From positions 43,398-107,397 of the forward strand of contig JAOUMB010000002.1 of NCBI GenBank assembly GCA_029881725.1: a stretch of 64,000 bases of DNA. Reading direction: 5' to 3'. Shown here in pieces: positions 19,753-28,711 of the stretch. The notes under the pieces were generated by a model that saw only the letters and a program-made list of their open reading frames with translations, made no database searches and had not been told where the DNA came from. Source of the stretch: Nitrospirota bacterium (GTDB lineage: Bacteria > Nitrospirota > JACRHL01). The translations under genes and the position numbers were made by a program. How positions within the stretch are numbered: position 1 is the first letter of the stretch; every line of letters begins with the position of its first letter.

Positions 19753-20828
19753 GTCGATACCAGGGGATGCTTCGGCCGATCGGGTTCCGAGGTGGCGATG
19801 AGTAACGCCTCCTCCCCGGCATTCGGTTGGATTATCAGGAGAATCGATTCCAGTAGCTCAAATGCCTCGCCAAGAATCCGCTCCAGCACGGATAACCCGT
19901 TACCCGCCGGGAAACCAGGAAATTTCATGCGCAAGCTTTCCTGAACGATTCCCTGCCCACGGGGAACGGTCTTGCAGGTGCGAACGGACAGGCCTGCGGC
20001 CTGTGCCGTATGCCGCAAGGATCTCAACGTGAATATCTGGAAGTGACGGGGCGGCTCCAGCCCTCGCCAATCCCTGCCGAACAGGCGGTGTCCAAGCGAG
20101 TCGGCATTGGGGGTGTAAATCACAAGATGGCCGCCCGGATGCAGCACCCGCTTGCATTCGGAAAGCAGTTCAACCGGATCGGGCACATGCTCGATCACGT
20201 GACTCAACACCACGGCGTCAAAATGCCCGGACGGGAATTTTTGCGAAACCAGATCACCCTGGTGGACCTTGAGCCCCCGGGAACGGGCACGTTCGACCGC
20301 ACCCGGATCGAAGTCGAGCCCCTCGGCTTGCCACCCATAATCCTGCAAACGCGCCAGCGTTTCGCCCGCTCCGCAGCCCACTTCAAGCACATGACCGCCT
20401 TCAGTCCACGGCAGGTGGTATACCCTCGCGTCCGCATGCGCGAGTCTCCCGGGTTGCAACCGAAGAAGCATGGCCAGTGTCCGGTCGAAGAAGCCTGTAC
20501 GGTACCGATGGTATCCGAATCGTTTTTGCAGGTGTCCACGAACCGCGCGGTTATAAAGTCGCCGGGGCAGCGTGTCGGGCATGCTTTGCGGGGGAGCATG
20601 GGTATGGTACCCCGCGTACATATCGGGAAGGGCCTCGGCGGACGGCCTCGGGTCAAGCCACAGCATTCCGCAGCGGTGGTTGGCGCACCGGGCCAGGTCC
20701 CAGGACCCATGCACTCCGAAAAGCCTGTCTGTGAGTCCGCGATAAATGGGGCTTCCACCTGACGCACACGCCGGACACGCCGGAATGGCTATCGTCCGTG
20801 GCGTTGTGGCTTCGCCGGACAGCGTCAT
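19749..20828 (-). CDS. SAM-dependent methyltransferase with N-terminal zinc-ribbon-like region
   Basis: About 359 residues from the ATG that overlaps the upstream sulfotransferase stop; the ORF-track start is nine codons earlier. The N-terminus has two Cys pairs, CPACASGG and CANHRCGMLWLDPRPS, like the sugar- or polysaccharide-linked methyltransferases that carry a small zinc-binding head. The Rossmann domain follows: GGHVLEVGCGAGETLARL (SAM motif I), LDFDPGAVE, and VVLSHVIEHVPDPVELL. It likely methylates a glycan or its terminal sugar; chain-end methylation could set polymer length. Target not determined. Confidence 0.82.
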   Translation of the reverse strand: MTLSGEATTPRTIAIPACPACASGGSPIYRGLTDRLFGVHGSWDLARCANHRCGMLWLDPRPSAEALPDMYAGYHTHAPPQSMPDTLPRRLYNRAVRGHLQKRFGYHRYRTGFFDRTLAMLLRLQPGRLAHADARVYHLPWTEGGHVLEVGCGAGETLARLQDYGWQAEGLDFDPGAVERARSRGLKVHQGDLVSQKFPSGHFDAVVLSHVIEHVPDPVELLSECKRVLHPGGHLVIYTPNADSLGHRLFGRDWRGLEPPRHFQIFTLRSLRHTAQAAGLSVRTCKTVPRGQGIVQESLRMKFPGFPAGNGLSVLERILGEAFELLESILLIIQPNAGEEALLIATSEPDRPKHPLVST

Positions 20829-21757
20829 GTTGTGCCGGGCATAACGCCAGCGCATTCCGTTGCGGGGGATTTCCAGTGGGATAAATCCTTCCCGGTCAGC
20901 TGTTCCAATATCTCGATATCCGTAGTGAAATAGGCAGCGAGCTCGCTGCGAAGTTGCGGTGAAAGCGGTTCTCTTTTCTGCTTTCTTGACATGAGTCGGC
21001 TGTGCAACAGAGCGGTACCCAAGCCGGTCCCCCCCATAAACCCCGCCTTCCTCACAACCTGCGAGACAGCGGAAAACGCAGACGCCACCATCCGGGACTT
21101 CACCTGCCTGTTTTCATTTTTTATGGTGTAATCCAACTCCACATCAGTGCTGAGATCCAGAAATTGCAGGACTTCCTTCACCGACCCTTCGGTGTCCTCC
21201 GCAAAACGATCGAACCAGACGATGCAAACTCGATCGCGGCTGACCTGCTGGTACACGCGTTGAACCTGCCTTCCAACCGCCGCGACCTCTCCGTACACCA
21301 GTCCCTTCAAGTATGGATCACCCGATTGCTCCGATTCGGCCGTGCGCAGATCCTGCATATGCCATGCAGTTTTAAAGGACGCCACAGACTCATCACCGCA
21401 AGCCAGCGACTCGGAATGCAATGCCGCAGCCATCTCAATGGGATTGCGAAGGAGAATGATGAATCTGGCTTCAGGATTGTAGTCAATGATTTTGCGAACC
21501 GCGTCCCTGGAGTTTAGGTACACGGGAGACGCATCCCCAATGGCCAGGTGTTCCGGCCTTCGATGCTGAAAGCATCGTTCATACTGGCGCTCGGTTTTCG
21601 CAATGCGAAACCGGTCACCATAATCACTACAGAAGTACCTCGGCTCCTTTGGAACCGACATGCAAACATTCGGGTGTTGGGAAAGGTAGTAGGCCAGCGA
21701 TGTGGTACCGCTCTTTTGGGCCCCGATTATAAAAAAGTTCGGCTTTTGGAATTTCAT
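20825..21757 (-). CDS. Sulfotransferase family protein
   Basis: The 310-residue product starts at ATG 21757 (MKFQKPNFFIIGAQKSGTT), after an AGAGAG ribosome-binding site; the ORF-track start is 19 codons too early. The PAPS 5'-phosphosulfate loop IIGAQKSGTTSLAYYL near residue 10 and the 3'-phosphate segment RFIILLRNPIEMAAALHSE near residue 100 define the P-loop sulfotransferase fold (Sulfotransfer_1 type). In this operon it most likely sulfates the exported polysaccharide, a modification seen in rhizobial and marine bacterial glycans. No PAPS-synthesis genes are in the window. Confidence 0.85.
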   Translation of the reverse strand: MKFQKPNFFIIGAQKSGTTSLAYYLSQHPNVCMSVPKEPRYFCSDYGDRFRIAKTERQYERCFQHRRPEHLAIGDASPVYLNSRDAVRKIIDYNPEARFIILLRNPIEMAAALHSESLACGDESVASFKTAWHMQDLRTAESEQSGDPYLKGLVYGEVAAVGRQVQRVYQQVSRDRVCIVWFDRFAEDTEGSVKEVLQFLDLSTDVELDYTIKNENRQVKSRMVASAFSAVSQVVRKAGFMGGTGLGTALLHSRLMSRKQKREPLSPQLRSELAAYFTTDIEILEQLTGKDLSHWKSPATECAGVMPGTT

Positions 21758-21850
21758 TGGCGCGCTCTCTTTGGTCGGATCAACCCCCGACCGCCCCGGC
21801 TCCCGCACGGTCAAAGCAATCCCCTCTCCCGCCGCTGGCTCCGTTTCCCG

Positions 21851-22705
21851 TCAGGCCGACGGGCCCTGGGAAGCCCGGAACCCCACAGCACACCAGTATG
21901 GCGTGCCATTGTGAAACCGGATATTCACAAGGCCCGCATCACTCATCATTTTATGCAACTGATCCTTTGTGTACCGGTGCTCAATCCGGCTTCCAAATCG
22001 ATCGAGTGCGTCGGTAGCCATCGTATAAAAGCTCTTGTTTCGATACGCGGAAAGCGGGATGTTGTTCACGTTGAACCCCAGGCGTTCCAGCAACAAAGCC
22101 GCACGCGCCAGCGGAAAATAGATGGTGGCCGCAATGGCGCGGGTGATCGGAAGCTTGATTGGATGTGGAAGCCCCGCGACGATGCGACGCACCACGTTTG
22201 TTATTTTCCAGATGGCGCGGAACCACCAGGGCCGAAACTCCAACGCATAATAAATGTAAACCAGCATGGGCGCGCCGGGCTTCAGTTTTTCCACACACTT
22301 GCGAATACCGGCGGCGGTGTCCGGCACATGGTCCAACACCCCAAGGGAATAGCCAAAATCCATGGACTGGTCATCAAGGGGGATGTCGTCCACGGTCTTG
22401 GCATGAAAAACACAGTTTGGAAGCGCCTCCAGGTTGCGCCGGGCAACATCCAACGCCTCCTCGCTCGGATCAATGCAGTGCAGTTCTCCGACCCGGGGAG
22501 CAACCATCTTGGCCCATCGGCCGCTTCCGCAACCCAGGTCAAATCCCTTCGCGTTTTTTGGCAATTGTTCCCACGGGAATACTGCAAAGTATTCATTCAG
22601 AATCGTGGAGAGCTCTTCCTGGGACACGCCAGACTGGTCATAGGTAGACCACTCCTTGCCAAAATCCCGGACGACTTTATGGTCCACATTTTCGGATGGC
22701 TTCAT
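21851..22705 (-). CDS. Class I SAM-dependent methyltransferase
   Basis: A 284-residue protein with SAM motif I GFDLGCGSGRWAKMVAP near residue 55, HCIDPSEEALDVARRN, and post-motif SLGVLDHVPDTAAGI. A hydrophobic stretch (PITRAIAATIYFPLARAALLL) near residue 200 may contact the membrane. The family includes UbiE/Coq5-like and polysaccharide-associated enzymes; location between a flippase and a sulfotransferase favours glycan or lipid-carrier modification. It is the second methyltransferase in the operon and is not a close copy of the other, as it lacks the Cys-rich head. Confidence 0.82.
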   Translation of the reverse strand: MKPSENVDHKVVRDFGKEWSTYDQSGVSQEELSTILNEYFAVFPWEQLPKNAKGFDLGCGSGRWAKMVAPRVGELHCIDPSEEALDVARRNLEALPNCVFHAKTVDDIPLDDQSMDFGYSLGVLDHVPDTAAGIRKCVEKLKPGAPMLVYIYYALEFRPWWFRAIWKITNVVRRIVAGLPHPIKLPITRAIAATIYFPLARAALLLERLGFNVNNIPLSAYRNKSFYTMATDALDRFGSRIEHRYTKDQLHKMMSDAGLVNIRFHNGTPYWCAVGFRASQGPSA

Positions 22706-22718
22706 CGTCGTCTACCTT

Positions 22719-24017
22719 TCAACGAAAAGTGGCTACCGTGGCATTAATCCCAAGCCGCCCTCTTACCAGCACGGCTAAAACAACGTTCCAACCCGCCAGC
22801 GCGGCAGCCGTCGCCACCGCGGCACCAACGATGCCAAACGGCGGAATGAGCGCAAGGTTCATTGCAACATTCAACACGGTGGCCACCCCCACTACCCGTG
22901 CCACCGCTGCCTGCCCCCCCGTCATCACCATCAGATATCCCACCGACCCGCAGAACGAATTGAACAACTGCCCCGCCACCAGGATGGCCAATACCACCGT
23001 TCCAGCGACGAATGCATCGCCAAACCACCCTAGAATGACGTGCCCCGCAACGATTATACAGGTGCCTACCACCACAGAAAAGGCGCTGATCCAGCGGACC
23101 GAGGTGGTCACCAGGTGCTGAAGCTCCCGCATCCGGTTTTCGGTATAAAGGCGGGAGATCATCGGCGCCAGCACGGCATTGACCGATATCAGTCCGAATG
23201 ACATCAGCTCAGTCACCCGTGCGGCCACGGCGTATATTCCCGCCTCCTCGGCCCCGATCATGGCGCCCACCATCAGCGTGTCGATGCGGGCCATGACAAT
23301 CGCCATACCCGACAAAAGCAGCAGGGGCAGCGTGGAGCGCAGCCATTCACCATCGGCCCGCTCCGGGGAGACGGTGGTCATTTCCATCGGCAGGCGACGG
23401 GCCAGAAGAATGATAACGGCCACTGCCGCCACACCCACCGTGGCCAGATGTGTAGCGGTGGCGGCTGGGGCACTAAACGTCCCGACGTGCGCCACATACA
23501 ATCCGGCCATTACGGTGGCAAACAGCAGGGGGGGCAGCACCCGCGCGTAGAACTCGCCCACAACCACATGGCCCAGCGCCTGCAATGTGGCCTGGCGAAC
23601 GTTCAGCGAGGCCGCCAGCGGAATCGCCGCCAGCGCCCACCAGAAGGCATGGAGCATTTCGGAGCCGATGCGCGCGCCCAACGCCCATACCGCAAGCGAA
23701 CCGGCCCCCGTCAGTGCCAGGCCCAGCCAGAATGCATTTCGGAACGTCCATTGCAGCAGCCCCCGTGCGTGGGGCCAGTCCTGCCTGGAACAGTAGGCAG
23801 GTAGGTAGCGCAAGGTGTTGGTATCCATTCCCATGGTGGCCACCAAGGTCAGAATGGACAACCAACCAAGCGCCAGGATATAGATACCGAACGCCTCGGA
23901 CCCAAGCACCCGGGCCGCCAGCAGCTGCGTCGCAAACATCAGGCCGGCGGTGGCGCCCTTGGCCAGCAGGGTGCCGGACGCGCCTCGGGCAAGAAGGCGG
24001 CTCAGGTGGCTGGTCAT
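22719..24017 (-). CDS. Polysaccharide flippase (Wzx / MATE-like oligosaccharide exporter)
   Basis: An inner-membrane protein of about 432 residues with twelve or more hydrophobic helices, beginning ARGASGTLLAKGATAGLMF and ARVLGSEAFGIYILALGWL. That start is typical of the PST/MOP-superfamily flippases that move undecaprenyl-linked repeat units across the membrane. The ATG at 24017 is chosen; an in-frame TTG at 24053 overlapping the wzz stop is an alternative. Neither has a strong ribosome-binding site. Together with the Wzz-like and Wzy-like proteins it points to a Wzx/Wzy-dependent pathway. Confidence 0.88.
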   Translation of the reverse strand: MTSHLSRLLARGASGTLLAKGATAGLMFATQLLAARVLGSEAFGIYILALGWLSILTLVATMGMDTNTLRYLPAYCSRQDWPHARGLLQWTFRNAFWLGLALTGAGSLAVWALGARIGSEMLHAFWWALAAIPLAASLNVRQATLQALGHVVVGEFYARVLPPLLFATVMAGLYVAHVGTFSAPAATATHLATVGVAAVAVIILLARRLPMEMTTVSPERADGEWLRSTLPLLLLSGMAIVMARIDTLMVGAMIGAEEAGIYAVAARVTELMSFGLISVNAVLAPMISRLYTENRMRELQHLVTTSVRWISAFSVVVGTCIIVAGHVILGWFGDAFVAGTVVLAILVAGQLFNSFCGSVGYLMVMTGGQAAVARVVGVATVLNVAMNLALIPPFGIVGAAVATAAALAGWNVVLAVLVRGRLGINATVATFR

Positions 24018-24049
24018 TGAATCAGCCGCAGGGGGCAGCGGGTCCGGGG

Positions 24050-24994
24050 TCAACCGGAAACCGGCGTCGCACGCGGGCCGACGGGTGCCGCACGGCGCCG
24101 ACGCAGCCCCTCCTGAAACACGGCCAGGAATACCGATGCGACGCCGCCCAGAATCACTGCAACCACGACAATCAGGACGCGTCTGGGTCCGGACGGCCCC
24201 TTTGGGGCCTCGGCCGGGTCCAGCACCCGAAAGGCGAAGTCCTTGCGGGTGTTCACCAGCATCTTTCGGTTGTGCTCCCGGGCCATCAACGCGAACAGGG
24301 ATTGACGCACTTCCATCTCGCGGGTGCGAGCCAGTTCCGCGTTCAGAAATTCCAGGCTGTCGGTGACCCGCTTCATCTCCTGTTCACGGACAAAGGCGTT
24401 CAGATCGGCCACGAGCCAGCGGGCCCAATCAGCCGCCTGATCCGGATCGGTCCACTCCACGGCCACGGTCACCAGACCCGAGTTCTTGTCCACGCGGGTG
24501 GTCAGCACGCCACCCATTGTGAAGCGGGAATAGGCGGCCCAGAATGTTGGGGTGTTTTCCGGGTTGATCCAGTTTCCACGCTCCTTGTCCCACTCGCCCG
24601 GGAACAGGATCGGCATCAACTGATGCCGCTCGATAAACGGCCGGAGAAAGGCGCGTGAGTTGAGTACCGCCAGATACTCCAGGGTGGTCTGGTCTCCGCT
24701 CGGAAACAGCCCGGCCACCGGCAGCAGCCCCCCCAACGCCGCCCCCAGCCCCCCTTGGCGACCCTCCTCCTGACCCGGCGCCAGTAGTGTTTCCGCCGTG
24801 TATGTATCCGGCATAAGCAGGGACAACAGCGCCGCCAGCAGACCGACAAGCACGGCGCTCGCGGCAATCATGATCCGACGGTCCCAGATTACGTGCAGGT
24901 ATTCGAGCAGGTCGATTTCGTCCGGCTGGGGACCATACCCGTAGGACGGCCCGGGAGTCGGGCCAGATGGTTGAGGAGGATTGCTGTCTGTCAT
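24050..24994 (-). CDS. Polysaccharide chain-length determinant (Wzz-type)
   Basis: A 314-residue inner-membrane protein with the Wzz topology: cytoplasmic Pro-rich head, YLHVIWDRRIMIAASAVLVG start, first helix near residues 38-60, a large periplasmic domain (YTAETLLAPG and following), and a second helix near residues 270-295 preceded by the Pro-rich motif DPAEAPKGPSGPRRVL. There is no tyrosine-kinase domain. It controls modal chain length of the exported polymer. The ATG overlaps the stop of a 47-codon ORF (TGATG) and a sigma-70-type promoter lies upstream, so this is the head of the polysaccharide operon. Confidence 0.88.
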   Translation of the reverse strand: MTDSNPPQPSGPTPGPSYGYGPQPDEIDLLEYLHVIWDRRIMIAASAVLVGLLAALLSLLMPDTYTAETLLAPGQEEGRQGGLGAALGGLLPVAGLFPSGDQTTLEYLAVLNSRAFLRPFIERHQLMPILFPGEWDKERGNWINPENTPTFWAAYSRFTMGGVLTTRVDKNSGLVTVAVEWTDPDQAADWARWLVADLNAFVREQEMKRVTDSLEFLNAELARTREMEVRQSLFALMAREHNRKMLVNTRKDFAFRVLDPAEAPKGPSGPRRVLIVVVAVILGGVASVFLAVFQEGLRRRRAAPVGPRATPVSG

Positions 24995-25137
24995 CAGAAT
25001 GAACCAACGGCCTTCACAGAGACCTCGTCAACGCCCGGAATCAGTAGCACCGCTTCGTTTACTCCCATCGCCAGGCAGACACCGGGCGTTTCAATCTTCA
25101 GGCGGGCACCCGGACCGGGAGCGCTCCGCCTGCGCAT
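24994..25137 (-). CDS. Small ORF (47 aa) coupled to wzz (not in ORF track)
   Basis: An ATG at 25137 opens a frame ending in TGATG at the wzz start. The product begins MRRRSAPGPGARLKIETPGV, then includes VNEAVLLIPGVDEVSVKAVG. That end resembles the beta-alpha-beta end of heavy-metal-associated (HMA) or other ferredoxin-like small domains, but the CxxC metal site is absent. The predicted transcript start is only about 19 bases upstream. It could be a leader peptide that couples translation to wzz, or the remnant of a larger gene. Function unknown. Confidence 0.4.
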   Translation of the reverse strand: MRRRSAPGPGARLKIETPGVCLAMGVNEAVLLIPGVDEVSVKAVGSF

Positions 25138-25162
25138 TCCCACTCAATGAGCGCAGCCAAGG

Positions 25163-25191
25163 ATCATAGATTGCGTAACCACAAAAGTCCA
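25163..25191 (-). promoter_or_regulatory. Sigma-70-type promoter of polysaccharide operon
   Basis: Minus strand: -35 TGGACT, 17-base spacer, -10 TATGAT. Predicted start near 25156, just ahead of the 47-aa ORF and wzz. It agrees with consensus at four of six and five of six positions. Confidence 0.5.
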
Positions 25192-25515
25192 CAAACGACG
25201 GGCGGAGGCCCTGAACACAGGGAGTCGGAGCCAAGCACCTGACCTGCCGTCACTTGTCCCGGACGAAGACATGTGCCCAACGTCCTGGAGCTAAATTCGG
25301 GGGGGGGGGGTGCTGACAAAACCGAAGGCATCGTTAATCTGACGCACTTCGTTGTATGCTCGAGGAGGCAACCCCTACATTCGGACGGGCCCGGAAGCCG
25401 TTGCCGGGGGGGGGTGCCTGTGTGGGTGAGATATCCATTTGGCACGGGAACCAGGGAACGCCCCGGCCTCGCCCCCCACGACGGGTGCGGTGGCTCACTG
25501 CAACTTATTGAAAAT
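25192..25515. other. Intergenic region with long G tracts
   Basis: No gene seen between the polysaccharide promoter and tRNA-Glu. Two unusually long G runs occur (about ten G near 25301-25310 and eight near 25406), which are error-prone sites for sequencing and possible slippage sites. No terminator was identified. Confidence 0.45.
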
Positions 25516-25593
25516 TGGCGTCCCCAAGGGGATTCGAACCCCTGTTACCGCCGTGAAAGGGCGGTGTCCTAGGCCAGGCTAGACGATGGGGAC
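25516..25593 (-). tRNA. tRNA-Glu (anticodon TTC)
   Basis: Minus strand begins GTCCCCATCGTCTAG and ends GGGGAC plus G and an encoded CCA. The anticodon arm CCGCCCTTTCACGGCGG has anticodon TTC, and the T arm has GGTTCGAATCC. The cloverleaf closes fully. Confidence 0.95.
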
Positions 25594-25625
25594 GCGCAGG
25601 GCGCGCCACTGGGACGCGGCCGAAA

Positions 25626-25701
<76 letters not shown>

Positions 25702-25768
25702 GCATACCGGTCCGGAAAGTCCGGGGATGGTAACAGGGCGGTCCGCACGGGTCAAGCCGGAATGCGAA

Positions 25769-27157
25769 CTACACCCCCTCCTCTTCCAGGGTCTGCAACT
25801 GATGGTTGATCCCGCGCTGCAAGACTTCGTCGCCCGCCGGATCGATTTCACCCAGCACCTGCACCGCCTGCCCCGGCTTCAGGGTCAGCCGCAGGTAGCG
25901 CGCAAGGTGGAACCTGCCCCAGGGGGCACGCGGCCCCTCCGCCAATAACTGCGAAAGGCGAAAATGGGCCATGGACAGCTCATCGTCCAACGCAATTGCC
26001 CGCTCATAAGCCGCCAGCGCCAAGTCCGCCTCGCCCCTGCGTCGGTGCCACTCCCCCTGCCAGAAGTGCACGCTGGCCCCTTGCGGGTCGGCCGCCTGGG
26101 CCCGCTCCAACATGCCGGCCGCAGCCGCATCCTCCTGACGCACCAGGCATTCCGCCAGCGCCGCCAACGCCATCGCGGACTCCGGGGACTCCCGCACTGC
26201 CTGCTCCAGGAGCGGCCGGGCACGGGACAGGCGCGCGGCGCGCAACGCGGCGTAGCCCTTTTCAAAGGTCCCCTCACCCGGCACGCGCCCATCCACCGCC
26301 CGCGCGGCCAGCCCCGCCTGCAACCGTTGCCACCGCCCCGGATCCCGCGGGGCTGGCCCCTCCCCGCGTCGCTCGATCATCCGTTCCACACGATCGTAAC
26401 GCTCCTCCAGACCGGGGTGGGTGGATAGATAGGTGTACTGGTTTTTGGGTAACACCAGGTGGGCCTGCTGCCGCAACACACCGAAGAAACGCACCAGCCC
26501 CCCCGGCGCATAGTCGGCGTCATACAGGTAGGAAATTCCCGCCACGTCGGCCTCGCGCTCGTTATCGCGGCTGTAGGCCAGTTGCATGGAGGCCGCACCC
26601 GCCAGTGACACCGCCGCTACGGACTCCGAGCGCCCGAGAAGAATCGCCGCCGCCGCCATCAGATCGACGGCGGTGACCTTTTTCTGGTCCTTGAAAAAGT
26701 GGCCGTGGGTAACGTGCGCCACCTCGTGGGCCAGCACCCCGGCCAGTTCCTCCTCATCCCCCAGCCGGCGTAACAGACCGTCAAAAACGAAAATATAGCC
26801 GCCGGGGATGGCAAAGGCATTGGCCTGAGGGTTTTCCACCACAAAGAAGTGATAACTGTCCGGGTCCACCCCCGCGGCCACGGCAATATCGTGACCGATG
26901 GCCCGCACCGTGGCACCCACGTCCTCGTCGGTGTAAAACCGATACCCACCCAGTGCGCTGGCCATGAACGACTTGCCAATCTCCTTGCCGCGCAACACCG
27001 GCCCGGAGGGGGGCGGGCTGCCCGGTTCAGCGTCGGTCGCGGCTGGCTCATCCGACACCGGGCCGGACGCACACCCGGCCAGCACCGCCAGCAGGCAGGT
27101 CATGCGCAGACATCTGAACAACGGGTTTCCGATTGGCACGCTCTCTCCCAACCCCAT
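25769..27157 (-). CDS. M48-family metalloprotease lipoprotein with TPR tail (BepA-like)
   Basis: The 462-residue product uses ATG 27157, which has GGAGAG seven bases upstream; the longer ORF-track start is less likely. The N-terminus ends in a lipobox (LLAVLAGC), so it is a lipoprotein. The M48 domain carries HEVAHVTHGH (zinc HEXXH) near residue 155, preceded by NPQANAFAIPGGYIFVFDG, and a later READVAGISYL segment giving the third ligand. The C-terminal half shows TPR-like helices (ALAALAECLVRQEDAAA; WHRRRGEADLALAAYERAI). This architecture matches the BepA/YfgC family that handles outer-membrane protein assembly; that role is inferred. tRNA-Lys follows. Confidence 0.88.
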   Translation of the reverse strand: MGLGESVPIGNPLFRCLRMTCLLAVLAGCASGPVSDEPAATDAEPGSPPPSGPVLRGKEIGKSFMASALGGYRFYTDEDVGATVRAIGHDIAVAAGVDPDSYHFFVVENPQANAFAIPGGYIFVFDGLLRRLGDEEELAGVLAHEVAHVTHGHFFKDQKKVTAVDLMAAAAILLGRSESVAAVSLAGAASMQLAYSRDNEREADVAGISYLYDADYAPGGLVRFFGVLRQQAHLVLPKNQYTYLSTHPGLEERYDRVERMIERRGEGPAPRDPGRWQRLQAGLAARAVDGRVPGEGTFEKGYAALRAARLSRARPLLEQAVRESPESAMALAALAECLVRQEDAAAAGMLERAQAADPQGASVHFWQGEWHRRRGEADLALAAYERAIALDDELSMAHFRLSQLLAEGPRAPWGRFHLARYLRLTLKPGQAVQVLGEIDPAGDEVLQRGINHQLQTLEEEGV

Positions 27158-27255
27158 GCGACGGCTCTCCACCATCATACCCGGTGTAATCGCTCCCCCC
27201 AATCTTTCCCGGAACGGGACAGAATGTTTGCCCAAGCGGCGCGCCTCCCTTAAAA

Positions 27256-27271
27256 TGTTTCATAGTTGAAA
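27256..27271 (+). promoter_or_regulatory. Inverted repeat TTTCA-N4-TGAAA before the sigma-54 activator
   Basis: TGTTTCATAGTTGAAA lies 7-22 bases before the GTG start of the activator. The same half-sites recur nine times at 31456-31621. This suggests the activator's own operator, and its position at the start codon suggests autorepression. Confidence 0.45.
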
Positions 27272-27277
27272 AATTGA

Positions 27278-28711
27278 GTGGACATGCGACAGCTTACCGA
27301 AGAAAAAATCGACCCGGAGGTCATCCTCAACGCCCTCAACGACGGCGTGGTGACCATTGGCCTGGACCGCCGGGTGCACTACATCAACGAGGCCGCCCTG
27401 CGCATTCTCGGCTATTCCCGCACCGAGGCCCTGGGGGCCGAGTGCAGCCAGGTGATCCGCTGCGCGGCCTGCTCCAGCTCCGAATGCCTGATGGACAGAA
27501 CGCTGGAGACCGGGCAGGACATCCGCTCCTACGACACCTATCTGGTGAACAAGACCGGCCAGCAGGTCCCGATCACCGTCAACGCCACCCTGTTGCGCGA
27601 CGAGGACGGGCAGGTGATCGGCGAGGTGGAGGTGTTCCGCGACATCTCGGAACAGATCAAGCTCACCGAGGAGTTGCACGGCAAATACTCCTTCGGGCGG
27701 ATCATCGGCAAGAACCACCGGATGCAGCAGATTTACGACATCCTGCCATCCATCGCCGCCACCAAGACCACCGTGCTCATCGAGGGGGAAACCGGCACCG
27801 GCAAGGAACTCATCGCCCACGCCCTGCACGAGCACAGCGCGCGCTCCGGCAAGCCGTTCGTCAAGTTCAACTGCGCAGCCCTGGCCGAGGGGGTGCTGGA
27901 AAGCGAACTGTTCGGTCACGTGAAGGGGGCCTTTACTGGCGCCGTGGCCGACAAGAAGGGCCGCTTTGAACTGGCCGACGGCGGCACCATCTTCCTGGAC
28001 GAAATCGGCGATATCTCGCCCGCAACCCAGGTACGGCTGCTGCGTGTACTGCAGGAGGAAGCCTTCGAACCGGTGGGTGGCAACCACACGGTGCGGGTGG
28101 ACGTGCGGGTCATCGCCGCCACCCACCGCGACCTGAAGCAAATGGTCCGCGAAGGCAAATTCCGCGAGGACCTTTACTACCGCCTGCGGGTGGTACCGCT
28201 GCACCTTCCGCCCCTGCGCGAACGGCACGACGACATCCCGGCGCTGATCAACCACTTCCTGTCCGGTTTCAACCAGGAAATGGACAAGGACGTGCGCGAG
28301 GTAAGCCCCGAGGCCATGGACGTGCTGATGAATTACCCCTATCCAGGCAACGTGCGTGAACTGGAAAACATCCTGGAGCACGCCATGGTGCTGTGCCGGG
28401 GAAGCCAACTCACCCTGCACGCCCTGCCCAGCGAGGTGGTGCAAACCCGGCGCGGACTGGTGCAAATCAACACCATTCCGCAGTTGTCACAGCCGCCGGG
28501 CGGGGGCCTGATTGGCGTTGCCGTGCGGCCCTCCGGCCCCACCGGCGACAATCCGCTCAAGCAGGTGGAGCGGGAGGCAATTGTGGGGGTGCTCGATCAG
28601 TGCTCCTGGAAGCTGGGCATGGCCGCTGAGCGTCTGGGCATGAGCCGCACCACCCTGTGGCGCCGGATGAAGGAGTTCGGTATCGACAAGCGCGGCGGCC
28701 ACGCTGCGTGA
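27278..28711 (+). CDS. PAS / sigma-54 AAA+ / Fis-type transcriptional activator
   Basis: A 477-residue enhancer-binding protein. Residues 15-120 form a PAS domain ([19 protein letters not shown]), unusual in carrying four cysteines close together ([15 protein letters not shown]) that could bind a metal or Fe-S cluster or sense redox. The AAA+ domain follows, with Walker A GETGTGKE, the sigma-54 contact loop GAFTGA, Walker [12 protein letters not shown], and [15 protein letters not shown] Fis-type HTH ([20 protein letters not shown]) ends the protein. There is no receiver domain, so the PAS is the likely input. The start is GTG 27278 or ATG 27284. The next gene's GTG overlaps its stop. Confidence 0.93.
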   Translation: MDMRQLTEEKIDPEVILNALNDGVVTIGLDRRVHYINEAALRILGYSRTEALGAECSQVIRCAACSSSECLMDRTLETGQDIRSYDTYLVNKTGQQVPITVNATLLRDEDGQVIGEVEVFRDISEQIKLTEELHGKYSFGRIIGKNHRMQQIYDILPSIAATKTTVLIEGETGTGKELIAHALHEHSARSGKPFVKFNCAALAEGVLESELFGHVKGAFTGAVADKKGRFELADGGTIFLDEIGDISPATQVRLLRVLQEEAFEPVGGNHTVRVDVRVIAATHRDLKQMVREGKFREDLYYRLRVVPLHLPPLRERHDDIPALINHFLSGFNQEMDKDVREVSPEAMDVLMNYPYPGNVRELENILEHAMVLCRGSQLTLHALPSEVVQTRRGLVQINTIPQLSQPPGGGLIGVAVRPSGPTGDNPLKQVEREAIVGVLDQCSWKLGMAAERLGMSRTTLWRRMKEFGIDKRGGHAA

